DNA of 64,000 bases from Prionace glauca (Eukaryota; Chordata; Chondrichthyes; Carcharhiniformes; Carcharhinidae): NCBI GenBank assembly GCA_037974335.1, contig CM075760.1:37085609-37149608 (forward strand). Direction: 5' to 3'. A model generated the notes under the pieces. It had not been told where the DNA came from, did not search any database, and was given only the letters and a program-made list of their open reading frames with translations. This document shows, in pieces, positions 22,480 through 33,589 of this stretch. Both the position numbers and the translations under genes were made by a program. Position 1 is the first letter of the stretch. Each line of letters starts with the position of its first letter.

Positions 22480-24690
22480 TCACTGACTCTCTCACCCTCA
22501 CCCTCATTCACTCACTCACCCTCAATCTCTCATCCTCACTCAAATAACTTCACTCACTCACCCTCACTTACCCATCTTCCCTCACTGACACACTCTCACT
22601 CACTCACCCTCATTCACTCACCCTCAATCTCTCATCCTCACTCAAAGAACTTCACTCACTCACCCTCACTTAATCACCTTCCCTCACTGACACACACTCT
22701 CTCACTCACTCACCCTCATATGTAGAGAATCGGGAAAAGATCGATGGAGAGGGAGAGGAGGAGGTGGCTCACTGACTCTCACCCTCACCCTCACTCACTC
22801 ACTCACCCTCCATCTCTCATCCTCACTCAAATAACTTCACTCACTCACCCTCAATCTCTCATCCTCACTCAAATAACTTCACTCACTCACCCTCACTTAC
22901 CCTCCTTCCCTCACTGACACACTCTGATTCACTCAACCTCATTCACTCACCCTCAATCTCTCATCCTCACTCAAAGAACTTCACTCACTCACCCTCAGTT
23001 ACCAACCTTCCCTCACTGACACACTCTCACTCACTCACCCTCATTCACTCACCCTCACTCACTCAACCACAATCACTCACCCACAGTCACTCATTCTCAT
23101 TTACGCTTACTCACTCGCCCTCATTCACTCACCCTTGTTCACTCACCCACCCTCACGCACTCGCCCTCAAGCATTCCCCCTCACACACTCGCCCTCACAC
23201 ACACTCGTTCTCATGCACTCGCCCTTACGCACTCATCCTCATGCACTCAACCTCATGCACTCAACCTCATGCACTCAACCTCAAGCACTCAAACTCATGC
23301 ACTCAAACTCAGAAACTCACTGATCCTGATTCACCCTGAGTCACTCACCCTCACACGCTCACTCACTCATAATCACTCACTCATATTCATTCACTCACTC
23401 TCATCCATCGCCATTCACACTCACACAAGCCACCCTCATTCAACCTCACTCGTTCACTCAAACACACGCCCTGACTCACTCATCCTCACACCCTCACACA
23501 CTCACTCACTCACAATCACTCACTCATATTCGCTCACTCACTCTCATCCATCCTCACTCACCCACAAACACTCATTCAACCTCAATCACACACCCTGCCT
23601 CACTCACTCTCACACCCTGACTGATTCACTCACTCTCACACCCTCAGTCACGCACCCACATTCACTCACTCACTCACACGCACTCACCCTCACGCACTCA
23701 CCCTCACGCGCCCTCATTAACTCACTGTCACTCAGCCACCCACACTCATACACCATCACTCACTCAACCTCACTCACTAAACCTCACTCACTGACTTAGA
23801 CCCTCAGTCAGTCACCAACATTCATACTCACCTTCATTCACTCATCCTACTAATCCACCTTCACTCACCCAGTCTCACTCACTCTCACTCACTCATCCCA
23901 CTAATCCACCCTCACTCACCCAGTCTCACTCAGTCTCACTCACCCTCACTCACTCACCCCATTCTCTCACACTTACCCACCTTCACTCATCCAGTCTCAC
24001 TCACTCTCACTCGCACTCACTCAGTCACCTACCCACTCTCAATCAACCTGACTCACCCTCACAAACTCAAGCTCAATGACCCTCTCTGTCTCTCTCACTT
24101 GCGCCACCTCACCCATTCAAACTCACTCAGACTCACGCACTTACATTCACTCACACACCCTCACATCCTAATCATCACTCAACATCACGCACCCTAACTC
24201 ACAAATCCTCAATCACTCGTCCTCATCACTCACTCACCCTCACTCTCCCACCCATCCACATTCTCCCTCACACACTCTCACACACCACCCTTAGTAACAG
24301 ACCCTGATTCACTCACTCTCACCCCTCACTTACTCAGTTACATTCACTCCCTCACCCTCATTCACTCAATCTCACTCACTTTCACTCACCCACCTCCACT
24401 AACCTTCACACATCTTCACTCACTCTCCCTCATACTTTCAATCTTGCTTACCTCCACTCAGCCAACCACCTTCACTCACATTCAGTCTCCTCCACTCACC
24501 TACCCTCTCTCACACACCCTCATTTACTCAGGCTCTCTCACCCTCACCCACACTTATTCACCATCAATCACTCATCATCACTCAAAGAACTTCACCCACT
24601 CACCTTCCGTCACACATACACCATCACTCATCCACTCTCACTCATTTAATCACTCACCCTCACACACTCACATTCTCTCACTCACACTCA
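22480..24690 (+). repeat. TCACTC/CCCTCA satellite-like tract, 2.2 kb
   Basis: Almost continuous TCACTCACCC, CACTCACTCA and close variants. An internal duplication covers about 22434-22580 and 22727-22870 (a shared GAGAATCGGGAAAAGATCGA segment followed by TCACTC runs). The minus strand is correspondingly GAGTGAGTGGG-rich. Open frames here are artefacts. Confidence 0.9.
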
Positions 24691-24761
24691 CTGAATCTGT
24701 GTGGTGAGGGTCTGCAACGAGAGAGAAGAAAGATCTCAAGCTGCAGTTTGGTGTTCAAAGG

Positions 24762-25463
24762 TGGGAGCTGCCCTGGGAGTGCAGAGAGCTGGAGGGAATC
24801 CCTGGGGGCTCGGGGCCAGGGGCAATGACAAATAGTCAGGGGAGAACAGGAGGCGAGGGAAATGGCAGAGAGCCGGGGTGGGGGGAGGGCAGAGAGCCAG
24901 GGGAAACAGCAGAGAGCTGGGGGAAGGGCAGAGAGGCGGGGAACAGGGCGGAAAGCCAGGGGAAAGGTTAGAGAGAGAGGGGAAAGGACAGGGAGCAGGG
25001 GAAAGGGCAGAGAGACCAGTGAAAGGGGAGAGAGCTGAAAGAAAGGGCAGAGAGATGGGGGAAAGGGCAGAAAGACCAGGGAAAGGGGAGAGAACCAGGA
25101 AAAAGGGCGGGGAGGCACGAAAAAGGGCACGGAGGCAGCAGAAAGGCCAGAGAGCCGAGGGGAAGGGCAGAGAGCCCAGGGAAAAGGGCAGGAGAGTCAG
25201 GGGGAAAGGTCAGCGAGCCGGGGGAAAGGAGAAAGAGGGGAGGTAGCAGGGACAGAGAGCTGAGGGAAAGAGCAGAGAGCCGGGGGAGAGGGCACAGAGC
25301 TGTAGGGAAGTGTAGAGAACCAGGTGGAAATACAGAGAGCTGGATAAAAGGGGAAAAGAGCCACCGTGAAAGGCAGAGAGCCAGTGGAAAGGGCAAAGAG
25401 CTGGGGGAAATGGGCAGAGAGCGGGTGACTGATGGGCAGAGTGAAGGGGTTCAGAATAGAGCT
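24762..25463 (+). repeat. G-rich, GAGCT-dense tract (switch-region-like)
   Basis: A decayed tandem array of roughly 20-bp units such as GGGGAAAGGGCAGAGAGCCA, strongly G-biased on the sense strand. GAGCT occurs nine times (24765, 24786, 24914, 25032, 25257, 25297, 25337, 25398, 25459), several followed by GGGG or GAGGG. Mammalian S mu is built of GAGCT and GGGGT units, lies in the same J-C mu intron, and is G-rich on the non-template strand. Whether this tract acts as a recombination target is unproven. Confidence 0.6.
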
Positions 25464-25745
25464 AGCACCACAATCAACTCATCTGTAATCTCAGTGAATG
25501 ATAGAGGAGACTTCAGGGCCCAAATGGGAAACTCTTGGTATTAATGTATGATCCCTCAATGAGTCAATGTTGGATTTATTTGAATTTATAATCACATTTA
25601 GAGTTTCCTGATCATTCAGTAATTATTCATTCCGGAGGTATTTTTGAAGCAAAGTCACTAATCTCGGTTTTGTGGAGTGAGAGGCAGTGAGTTGGAGAGA
25701 GGAAGGGGCATCAATCAGTTTGAACCCAGGCAATTTCCAAAACTA

Positions 25746-25868
25746 GTGTGGAGATGCCGGAGTAAGGTTGGTGTGGGCACAGTAAGGATTCTCACAACAC
25801 CAGGTTAAAGTCCAACAGGTTTATTTGGAATCACAAACTGTTGGAGCTCCCTCATCAGGTGAGTGGAT
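25746..25868 (-). mobile_element. Penelope-type element end
   Basis: GTGTGGAGATGCCGG, CTCACAACACCAGGTTAAAG, TCCAACAGGTTTATTTGGAA and CCCTCATCAGGTGAGTGG form the terminal repeat shared with 37495-38323, 48866-49615, 50905-51175 and 52162-52329. Only one end is present. Confidence 0.6.
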
Positions 25869-26205
25869 AGTCTGAATGAAGGGAGAACTTCTTCATCACA
25901 AAGTGTTGTTGTTTGAAAAATAAACAGCGGTTCATCACACACTGCTGCTGTTGAGAAATAAATAGTTGCTGCAATAATGGAGACAATCTTTGCTGTTCTC
26001 TGTCAATCCAATGAATGATATGTCATTGTGAGACTAACAGAATGTGTTTTTTTTCTTCCTAATTTGATAGAAGTGGAGACAGGGATATGAGTTTCTACAG
26101 AGATGACAATTCCCAAATGATAGAAGTAACATCTCAAAGGCGGATGAAAGATTTAATCGGGAAATATTAGGGATAAGTTCATAATTCTAATCAATGTTGG
26201 AGATA

Positions 26206-26350
26206 GAAACATAGAAAATAGAAGCTGGAATTGGCCATTAGGCCCTCTGAGCCTACTCCGCCATTCATTTTGGTCAGAGCTCATCACTATCCTGATCACA
26301 CCGACTACCCATATCCCTTCATACATTTAACACCAAGACCTATATCTAAT
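26206..26350 (-). mobile_element. LINE 3' tail
   Basis: AGAAACATAGAAAATAGAAG, CAGGC-type GGCCATTAGGCCCTCTGAGC and CTACTCCGCCATTCA are the reverse of a CR1-like 3' end. It ends about 80 bp before the C mu 1 acceptor. Confidence 0.6.
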
Positions 26351-26432
26351 ATAGAAACCTATTTGTAACAATATGTTTGTTGACTTAATAAACGCAAGAG
26401 TCTAACTTGTTCAATTGGCTATTCTTTCCCAG

Positions 26433-26726
26433 CGACACCGTCTCCGCCCAATCTCTACGGCCTGGTCTCCCCGTGTCAGCAACAGAACTCCGACGGCTCC
26501 ATCACCTTCGGATGTTTGGCGATGGATTACTCTCCAGATGTTTCCAAACTGACCTGGAAGAAAAATGGGCAAACGGTCCTCAGTAAGACTTATCCATCAG
26601 TGAGAAACACGAAAGGAACCTACACCCTGAGCAGCCAGTTAACCATCAGCGACTCAGCGGGAGAATGCCCCAGAATTGACTGTGAGGTTCGACACATGAG
26701 CACAGTCAAGAGCATTGAAATACCAT
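26433..26726 (+). CDS. IGHM: IgM C mu 1 exon
   Basis: First constant domain of the mu heavy chain, which pairs with the light-chain constant domain. Acceptor TTCTTTCCCAG; the exon starts in phase 1 from J and reads ATPSPPNLYGLVSPCQQQ. Domain hallmarks are Cys in ITFGCLAMDY, Trp in KLTWKKNG, and second Cys in RIDCEVRH. Extra Cys in SPCQQ and GECPR may serve the light-chain bond or an intradomain bond; which is inference. The TPSPP..YGL start is the usual shark C mu 1 opening. Donor GTAAGT. It ends one base into a codon, the usual phase for immunoglobulin exons. Confidence 0.95.
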
Positions 26727-26861
26727 GTAAGTGTTTGGAGCTTGTGTGAAACAGAAACACTGGGGTTAACATGTAGGGCCTTGGTTATAACTCATTTAAA
26801 TAGATGTGCATCATCCGGCCCTCTGGATTGGTCCAGTTAGTGTCTATTGACTGCAAATGAG

Positions 26862-27080
26862 TTAGAACATAGAACCTTGAACATTACAGTGCAGTACAGG
26901 CCCTTCGGCCCTCGATGTTGCGCCGAACAGTGGAACCAATCTAATGACCCTCTAACCTAAACTATTCCAATGTCATCCATATGCCTATCCACTGACCATT
27001 TGAACGCCCTTAAAGTTGGCAAGTCCACAACTGCTGCAGGCAGGGCATTCCACGCCCTCTCTACCCTCTGTTGAGAAATG
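26862..27080 (-). mobile_element. LINE 3' fragment in C mu 1-C mu 2 intron
   Basis: Reverse of a CR1-like 3' end: AGAACATAGAACCTTGAACA, GTACAGGCCCTTCGGCCCTC, then coding remnants matching WNALPAAVVDLPTLRAFKWS on the minus strand. It ends about 30 bases before the C mu 2 acceptor. A same-family copy on the plus strand is at 47496-47835. Confidence 0.75.
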
Positions 27081-27111
27081 CTTAATTGATATGTTTTTTT
27101 TTTCCCTGAAG

Positions 27112-27429
27112 GTGATCCTGAGCCTAAGATCCCTCCAACTGTTATCCTCACCGTGAGTTCCAGTGAAGAAATCTCACACAGGAAATTCGCAATCATCGTC
27201 TGTTCAATCATCGATTTCCAGCCAGGGTCAATGGAAGTGAGTTGGCTGAAGAATGGGGAACCCACGCATTCAGGAATTGTCACCTCTCCCCCCTGTGAAG
27301 TGAACGGGAACTTCTCGGCCAGCAGTCGGCTGACAGTCTCCGCTGGGGAATGGTTCAGCAAAGCGGTCTATACCTGCCAGGTCACTCATCAAGAATTCAC
27401 TCAGAGTCTGAACATCAGCGCATCTCAGG
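27112..27429 (+). CDS. IGHM: IgM C mu 2 exon
   Basis: Second mu constant domain. The acceptor is a T run, then CCCTGAAG; the split codon T|GT makes Cys, giving [15 protein letters not shown]. Hallmarks are Cys in AIIVCSIID, Trp in EVSWLKNG, and Cys in VYTCQVTH. Additional Cys residues (first residue and PPCEVNG) are candidates for inter-chain bonds. The exon ends SASQ plus one base before the donor GTAAGA, keeping phase 1. No breaks. The frame continues open past the donor but loses Ig character, which supports the splice. Confidence 0.95.
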
Positions 27430-27636
27430 GTAAGAAACTCAAACAGAGAACAACATATATCATTCTGATGTTAATCAGAATTAGGGATCTATTCAAGTTG
27501 GTACAAAGCATTGAACAACTTGTAAGTTATTGCCATGTAGTTTGCTGCATTAGGACAATATCTCATTCAGAATTTGATCAGAAAAACATTTTTTTGTTCT
27601 ACCTTCCTGAGATGTGCATTTATTTCCCAAACCTGA

Positions 27637-27900
27637 CGGCACTGAAGTGTCACTCCCGTTGCTGTGAATCTTGAGTCACATGCATGCCAGGCCAGATAAA
27701 GACAGCAGGTTGATTTTGGTAAGGAACATTTGTGAACTAGGAGGGGTTTTACAGCAATAGCTTCATGAGAACCATTTCAACTTTGAATTATAGATTTTTA
27801 CAAAATTCAAATTTCATATCTGCAATGATGGGTTTCGAATCTGTGTCCCCAGAGTCTTGCCCTAGGTTATAAGTCCATTGACAACACCATATACCACAGC
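27637..27900 (-). mobile_element. SINE-like repeat, minus strand, in C mu 2-3 intron
   Basis: Plus-strand reading GTTGCTGTGAATCTTGAGTC, ATGCCAGGCCAGATAAAGAC, GTTTCGAATCTGTGTCCCCA and GTCCATTGACAACACCATAT matches the family at 4630-4940. Confidence 0.6.
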
Positions 27901-28344
27901 CTCCCCTTAAAAGAGTGCCCCCTTTCGGTTTGAAGCAATATAGTGAGTGAGGTGGCCTTGATGTCAGCTTGTTCCTGAGACAGCTGGTAAAATTTGGAGA
28001 GACAGTAGGTGTGAGAATGTTTCATAGGTCACAGCACAGGGTAAAATATTAGAAAGTGCATCCACCCTATTTATAAACCAACGGTCAGTACTTTTTCCCT
28101 GAGTTCAGGATGGTGTGTTTGTTTGGGAATTCTCCAATTCTGATTCATGGAAATGTTACCGCTGCTCCAATATTTAATACAGGAAATAATTCCATACAGC
28201 AAGCTGGCTTCCCATTCGCCATGGAAGGTGAAAGGCGAGAGTTAGAGATTGATATATTGAAGGCGACTTTGTCTCCTTCCGGCTGAAGACTGCTGTCCTG
28301 TTTCTGAAGGGGAACTAGGGCTCATTTTCATTTCTCATTCACAG

Positions 28345-28653
28345 ATCCTCTCCCGTGCCTTGATACCACAGTGAAGATACAGCCACCACCAATAGAACAA
28401 GTCTTACTGGAGGCGACCGCGACCTTAACCTGCATCATTTCTAATGCTCCTCATGGCATTGACGTGTCCTGGATCCGAGACAGGAAGTATTTGAAATCAG
28501 AGATTGCCGAAAAGCCCGGAGCGGATCGTGACAGCGTGATCAGCAAATTAAGCATCTCCACACAAGCCTGGCTGAGTGCGGCTGTGTTTGAGTGCGTGGT
28601 GAGCCATCAGGATCTGCCGACTCCTTTAAGAGCATCTATCCACAAGGAAACAG
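28345..28653 (+). CDS. IGHM: IgM C mu 3 exon
   Basis: Third mu constant domain. Acceptor CATTCACAG; G|AT makes Asp, then [15 protein letters not shown]. Hallmarks are Cys in LTCIISNA, Trp in VSWIRDRK, and Cys in [13 protein letters not shown] carries an extra Cys near the domain start. It ends SIHKET plus one base before the donor GTGAGC, phase 1. Length is normal for a C1-set domain and there are no breaks. Confidence 0.95.
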
Positions 28654-28689
28654 GTGAGCTGAGAGATTGAAGCAATAAATGTGGGGTCA

Positions 28690-29275
28690 ACAGCAGGGTT
28701 CTGAGTAATGTGGAGGAACAGGGAGATCCTGGGGTTCATATCCACAGATCTCTGAAGGTTGCCACTCAAGTGGATAGAGCCGTGAAGAAGGCTTAAAGTG
28801 TGTTAGTGTTTATTAACAGGGGGTTTGAGTTTAAGAGCCGTGGGGTTATGCTGCAACTGTACAGGGCCTTGGTGAGACCACATTAGGAATATTGTGTGCA
28901 GTTCTAGTCACCTCACTATAAGAAGGATGTGGAAGCATTGGAGTGAGTGCAGAGGAGATTTACCAGGATGCTGTCTGGTTTGGAGGGTAGGTCTTATGAG
29001 GAAAGGTTGAGGGAGCTAGGGCTTTTCTCCTTAGAGCGGAGGAGGATGAGAGGCGAACTCTCCTGAACTAAACGACTCTGGGCCGATTGATATTTTTCTG
29101 GGGAGTTTAATGTGTTGATGAGTGAAAAGTGAACTGTAGGCGATGTTATTGTGTTTAGATTGAAGAAGAAGGGAGGAGCCTGATGTGGAGCATCAAAAAC
29201 CAGAAAACCAAAAAGAAAAAGTAGATCGGTTGGGCCGAATGGCCTGATTCTGTGCTGTAAACTTTCTGAATCTTT
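28690..29275 (+). mobile_element. CR1-like LINE fragments in C mu 3-4 intron
   Basis: 28690-29070 matches the coding region of CR1-like reverse transcriptase C-termini (GGGTTATGCTGCAACTGTAC, GCCTTGGTGAGACCACATTA, ATTGTGTGCAGTTCTAGTCA, GCCGTGAAGAAGGC). 29220-29275 is a LINE 3' tail (GGGCCGAATGGCCTGATTCT). Broken and diverged. A C run of about 14 follows at 29282-29295. Confidence 0.7.
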
Positions 29276-29455
29276 CCATTCCACCCCCCCCCCCTGAGTT
29301 ATTTGAGAAAACAATTGTGTTCACCTCCCCTCCAAGCTGCAAATCAAAAATGAGTTAAAATCAGAAGCGAAGCACATTTTCCTGATATCTCACCAGTGGT
29401 TTCATTGTCTCCAGAATTCTCCAGTTTATTGACATTTATTGTACATTTTCTGCAG

Positions 29456-29847
29456 ATCCAAATCCGCGGGAACCGGTCGTCTCTGTCCTCCTGCCCTCGG
29501 CAGAAGACGTCTCCGCTCAGAGTTTCGTCTCCCTCAGCTGCTTAGTGAGAGGTTTCTCCCCCCGAGAGATCTTCGTCAAATGGACCGTCAATGACAAGCC
29601 GGTGAATCCCGGGAACTACAGGAACACCGAGGTGGTGGCGGAGAACGGCGATAGCTCCTTCTTCATGTACAGCCTGTTATCCATTGCAGCAGAGGAATGG
29701 TCCAGCGGCGCTTCTTACTCCTGTGTGGTGGGACATGAAGCCATCCCCTTGAAGATCATCAACAGAACAGTTGACAAATCCAGCGGTAAACCCAGTTTTG
29801 TGAACATTTCCCTTGCACTGATGGACACTGTTAATTCATGTCAATGA
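29456..29847 (+). CDS. IGHM: IgM C mu 4 exon with secreted tail
   Basis: Fourth mu domain and secretory tail. Acceptor TTCTGCAG; reads [15 protein letters not shown]. Hallmarks are Cys in SLSCLVRGF, Trp in VKWTVND, and Cys in YSCVVGHEA. After TVDKSS the tail reads [20 protein letters not shown] and stops: an N-glycosylation site (NIS) and the penultimate Cys used for polymer assembly, as in other vertebrate IgM. A second sequon is in INRTVD. An internal donor GTAAAC after 29785 (TCC AGC G|) leaves the tail out and joins the first membrane exon in phase 1. Stop at 29845-29847. Confidence 0.95.
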
Positions 29848-29874
29848 GAGTCACTCACTTCCATTAAAAACTAC

Positions 29875-29889
29875 AATAAAAAGAATAAA
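29875..29889 (+). terminator. Poly(A) signals for secreted mu mRNA
   Basis: Two AATAAA hexamers at 29875-29880 and 29884-29889, only 28 bases after the secreted stop codon. Use of this site gives secreted IgM; read-through allows splicing to the membrane exons. Confidence 0.8.
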
Positions 29890-30969
29890 AACATTTTCCT
29901 CTAACGATCAATGAAATACCCAATTGTTTAAATGGTTGTTTTTCAGTTTTACTTCCATATCTTTGATTTTGAATCAGATATTTTTATGTCTCGGACCCAA
30001 CATTGTTGAACCAATGCTCCCCGCGGAGATAGACACTGGGTCAGGGATAGAGTAGAGCACATTCATTACAGGATTCTGCAAAATATCTTCACTGACTTTC
30101 CTCCCGCTGAGGGGAAAACACTCGGACATTTTTAACATGTCTGACACACAAACACAACATTTAGATCTCTGTGTCCCTGTTTCTCTCATTGACCACCTCT
30201 TTAAGCTACTGCACCGCACCCACTGGGAACTGAAGTGAGGGTCACACACAAAAAAACATGAAGAAATATTCCCCCCATCGGATTGAGGGAGAGTGAAATT
30301 GTTAACATCCTGGATTCCCACTAACCCAGCAAAGAGAGGGGAGGAGCAGTAGTTAATCCATGTCCCAAAACTTGTTCAATGAAAAGAGGAGGAATGTCAT
30401 TATTTAATCCACTCACCTCTACCTCCTCAGTGGTTAGAACCATCAGGGACATTGTATCACCGGGTAGGGAGAGGGAAACTCTGAGCTCACTCTCCTCCCT
30501 CTCCCGTGTTTGGAAGGGAACAATTCTCTACTATAAGGACACAGTTGCCAACAGTACAAATTAGTTTCCGGTTTACTTGCTACAAATTTTGAAGTATCAT
30601 TAACTTAATCATTGAAATATATCTATACGAATGCAACATAATTTTAAAATGTCTCAACACTCTTGTTCCTGTTAATCATCTGCTGGCATTGATTTCCCAG
30701 AATACAAATTTAAACAAGTCATAGATTCCTCCCCGGGTTTTAACTGTTCTGTCCCTGAGCTCTCTGAGATACATCAATGAATTATTTCATTCTCTCTCCT
30801 GATATCACCGTGCCCCTCACATAGATTACATTTCTACAGCAAATCATTGAAAATATGTTCCATTATTCGGGTTGTCTGGATCATATTCACTTCACTATGG
30901 TCGGTGAAACTTGGAGCAACAGTTAAAAAAATACACACACTGATAAAACTGCCCAAAACTGTCACAATT

Positions 30970-31769
30970 ATACATACATACATAGGCGTACACACCCACA
31001 CTCACACACTCACACAAACACTCACACACTCACTTTCACATACTCACACACTCACATACTCACTCTCACACACTCACACACTACAAACACTGCACAAACA
31101 CACACTATACATTCACACACAATCACACACACACTCACTCTCACACACACACACACTCACACACACATACACACACACTCACACATACAGACACACTAGA
31201 CACTCACACACTCATTCACACACACACAAACACACACGCATACACATACTCACTCTCACACACACTCACACACACACACTCACACACTACACACTCTCAC
31301 ATACACACACTCACACATACAGACACACTACACACTCACACATTCATTCACACACTCATACACACATACACACACACACGCATACACACACACAGACACA
31401 TGGACACAATTGCACAAATACACATACTCATACATATGCACACGAATACAGAATGTTAATATACACACACAAACGCATACACATACTCCCACACACAGAA
31501 ATATAGACAGGCACATTCAAATACAGACACAGAATCTCACAAATATACAATACACTCAAATACATACACAACAAAAACACAGATACATTCAGAAATACAA
31601 ATGCACATTCACGGATCAGAACACACAATATACGCACAAACGAATTCAAAGAAGCACGATCCCACAAATACACTAATGGACCACACACATACAAACAAAA
31701 ATACATGCATACACAAATACTCTCTCTCCCTTTCTCTTTCGCTCTCTCTGTCCCACACGCATCATGCAC

Positions 31770-31804
<35 letters not shown>

Positions 31805-32110
31805 CACACATGCATGCACAAGGGGGCAGACACCCGCTCACACAGACACGGACTTGTACAAGAAGGCACAAAACAAAACATGCACACAACTTATCAATTA
31901 TGTACAAACGCATGCAGAACCACATACAAACACACAAGTACACACTTACATAAACATACGTGACTAGGTACACAGACACAAACACAAACACATACATGTG
32001 TACACACAATGCGGACAGATAACATGCATGCAGGTCCAAAACATACACAAACAGATACACACACTCAAACAAATGCATATTCTCACACGTTCTCGCTGAA
32101 ATGAATACTA
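30970..32110 (+). repeat. CA-rich simple repeat
   Basis: Long ACACACAC, TCACACACTC and ACATACACAC runs with a CT insert at about 31720-31755. Open frames on both strands over it are artefacts. Confidence 0.9.
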
Positions 32111-32668
32111 ATATAGAGACCCACAATGTTATACACATTATCACTTATACAGGGAAATACGTGTAACAATATTAACACACTGCATATAGAGGAACAGAGA
32201 ACAAAACTTTTTCACACAAACATGTGGATGCAAACATTCACATGCTCATACAGAACAGAACACCACGGGACACAATACTACACATGGAAACACAGGTATA
32301 TGCTGACACATTGTTAAAATAACTATCAACACGGATTTACATGCACTAACATGTTAACAGACCAGACACACACAGAAAGGGAAGGAAACATTACTCGAGT
32401 GACAGAAATTCACACATTGAAATAGGCAGAAACACGAGCACACGTTAAGAGTGGCATTAATAAATATACAGAGACTTCACACAATAGTAGTCATGTATCC
32501 ACAATGTCTGAAGAATAAATTATACAAATTATACAAATTATCTACAATGTCTGAAGAATAAATTATATACACAGACACACAACTACACAAATCAACAAAC
32601 ACAGACAAATGAATCCCTCATACACACAGATTAACTCAGGACCAAAGATTAATGCAGCTCAGGAAGTG

Positions 32669-32669
<1 letters not shown>

Positions 32670-32718
<49 letters not shown>

Positions 32719-32755
32719 CTCACACATACACACGCACACAGACACACACACACAA
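32670..32755 (+). repeat. (CA)n microsatellite
   Basis: Near-perfect CA run of about 22 units, then mixed CA. Confidence 0.9.
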
Positions 32756-33320
32756 TCTTAAATATAAACGGCAGGTAAATGATGAAAGTAAAATTTAAGT
32801 GTGAATTTGAATGGACATACACACCGCGAACTATCCCAATTCTCAAAACACCGCCAAACACGTTGAGAAACTGAATTAAGCTCATGATTTACTAAACATT
32901 TCCACTGTAAATAAGCAAAGATTGGAAATTACATCCCAGATCTTAAACAGCAGCATTCATAGTTTGCAGATCAGTCACCATCTGTGGAAACAATCATTGA
33001 CAGGGGAATGTTCCTCTATATCAGTCAAAACATTCTTCAATAAGGGTTCGTGGCAAATAGTTTAAAATGAACTGATTCTCAAGAAAACACCTTCAGTGCT
33101 TTCTGACATGGACTCTCCAAGGAATACCAATAAGGATCAGGTGTGAAAATAGTTATGGAGATCTGTTACTGAGTGTCCTGATTTTAACAGGAGATATACA
33201 TTGAAAATTAGACATCAGAATGAATGAACAGTTTATGAAGGAGAACAGGGAAAAGAAAACAATGAGATTCCCTGGATAAATAAAGTAATCTAATTCCATT
33301 TCCTGGTCTCTGTCCCCCAG

Positions 33321-33448
33321 ACCCCACCGACCGCATCTGGATTGAAGACAGTGAGGATGATAACAGCAACATCTGGACAACCGCTTCCACATTCATCGTC
33401 CTGTTCTTCCTGAGCATTTTCTACAGTACTGCCGTCACTCTAGTGAAG
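33321..33448 (+). CDS. IGHM: IgM membrane exon 1 (TM1)
   Basis: Encodes the B-cell receptor anchor. G|AC makes Asp, then [15 protein letters not shown], an acidic extracellular spacer. The membrane segment follows: [13 protein letters not shown], then [14 protein letters not shown]. The [11 protein letters not shown] and YST polar residues form the conserved antigen-receptor transmembrane motif that contacts CD79A/B; the human mu segment is nearly the same. Ends in phase 0 before the donor GTGAGA. Confidence 0.95.
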
Positions 33449-33580
33449 GTGAGATGATTCAATTCACTCACATTTCAAACTGGCAGAATGGATTTGAAAA
33501 ATCTCTCATTGTTTCACTGATTAAAAACATTAATGTCCCGCATCAGATACATCTGCTTCAATATTGCCTCTATTTTACAG

Positions 33581-33589
33581 ATCAAATGA
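33581..33589 (+). CDS. IGHM: IgM membrane exon 2 (TM2), Ile-Lys-stop
   Basis: Acceptor TCTATTTTACAG, then ATC AAA TGA. The cytoplasmic end is VKIK, matching the very short cytoplasmic tail of vertebrate IgM (human KVK). Too short to show as an open frame; found by the acceptor and phase. Confidence 0.88.
   Translation: MK

Larger units (their letters stand above)
15921..26432 (+). other. J-C mu 1 intron (10.5 kb)
   Basis: The donor GTAAGAACC follows J and the acceptor TTCTTTCCCAG precedes C mu 1. The intron contains AT-rich DNA with internal duplications (16.2-19.7 kb), LINE and SINE pieces (20.1-22.2 kb), CA/CTCA simple repeats (20.7-24.7 kb), a G-rich switch-like tract (24.76-25.46 kb), a Penelope-type end and a LINE tail. 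Parts with nothing recognisable are 19.7-20.1, 21.9-22.0, 22.2-22.48 and 25.87-26.2 kb. It should be transcribed in B cells and is where an enhancer or switch sequence would lie. Confidence 0.85.
29890..33320 (+). other. C mu 4-membrane exon intron, repeat-filled
   Basis: Measured from the internal donor at 29785 this intron is 3.5 kb. 29.9-30.95 kb shows nothing recognisable. 30.97-32.1 kb is CA-rich; 32.1-32.66 is irregular CA-rich; 32.67-32.75 is a clean (CA)n. 32.9-33.3 has one weak dispersed-repeat piece. The acceptor TGTCCCCCAG lies at the end. Confidence 0.75.

Noticed and set aside
21037-24707. Long Ser/His/Thr/Leu-rich open frames (21037-21579, 23269-23799, 24444-24707)
   Set aside because: They are translations of CA and TCACTC simple repeats; no start context, domain or codon signal.
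24678-25396. Long open frames on both strands over the G-rich tract
   Set aside because: Low-complexity Gly/Glu/Arg or Pro/Leu/Ser strings produced by the tandem repeat.
30847-32144. 219- and 238-codon frames on opposite strands
   Set aside because: CA-repeat artefacts inside the C mu 4-TM intron.
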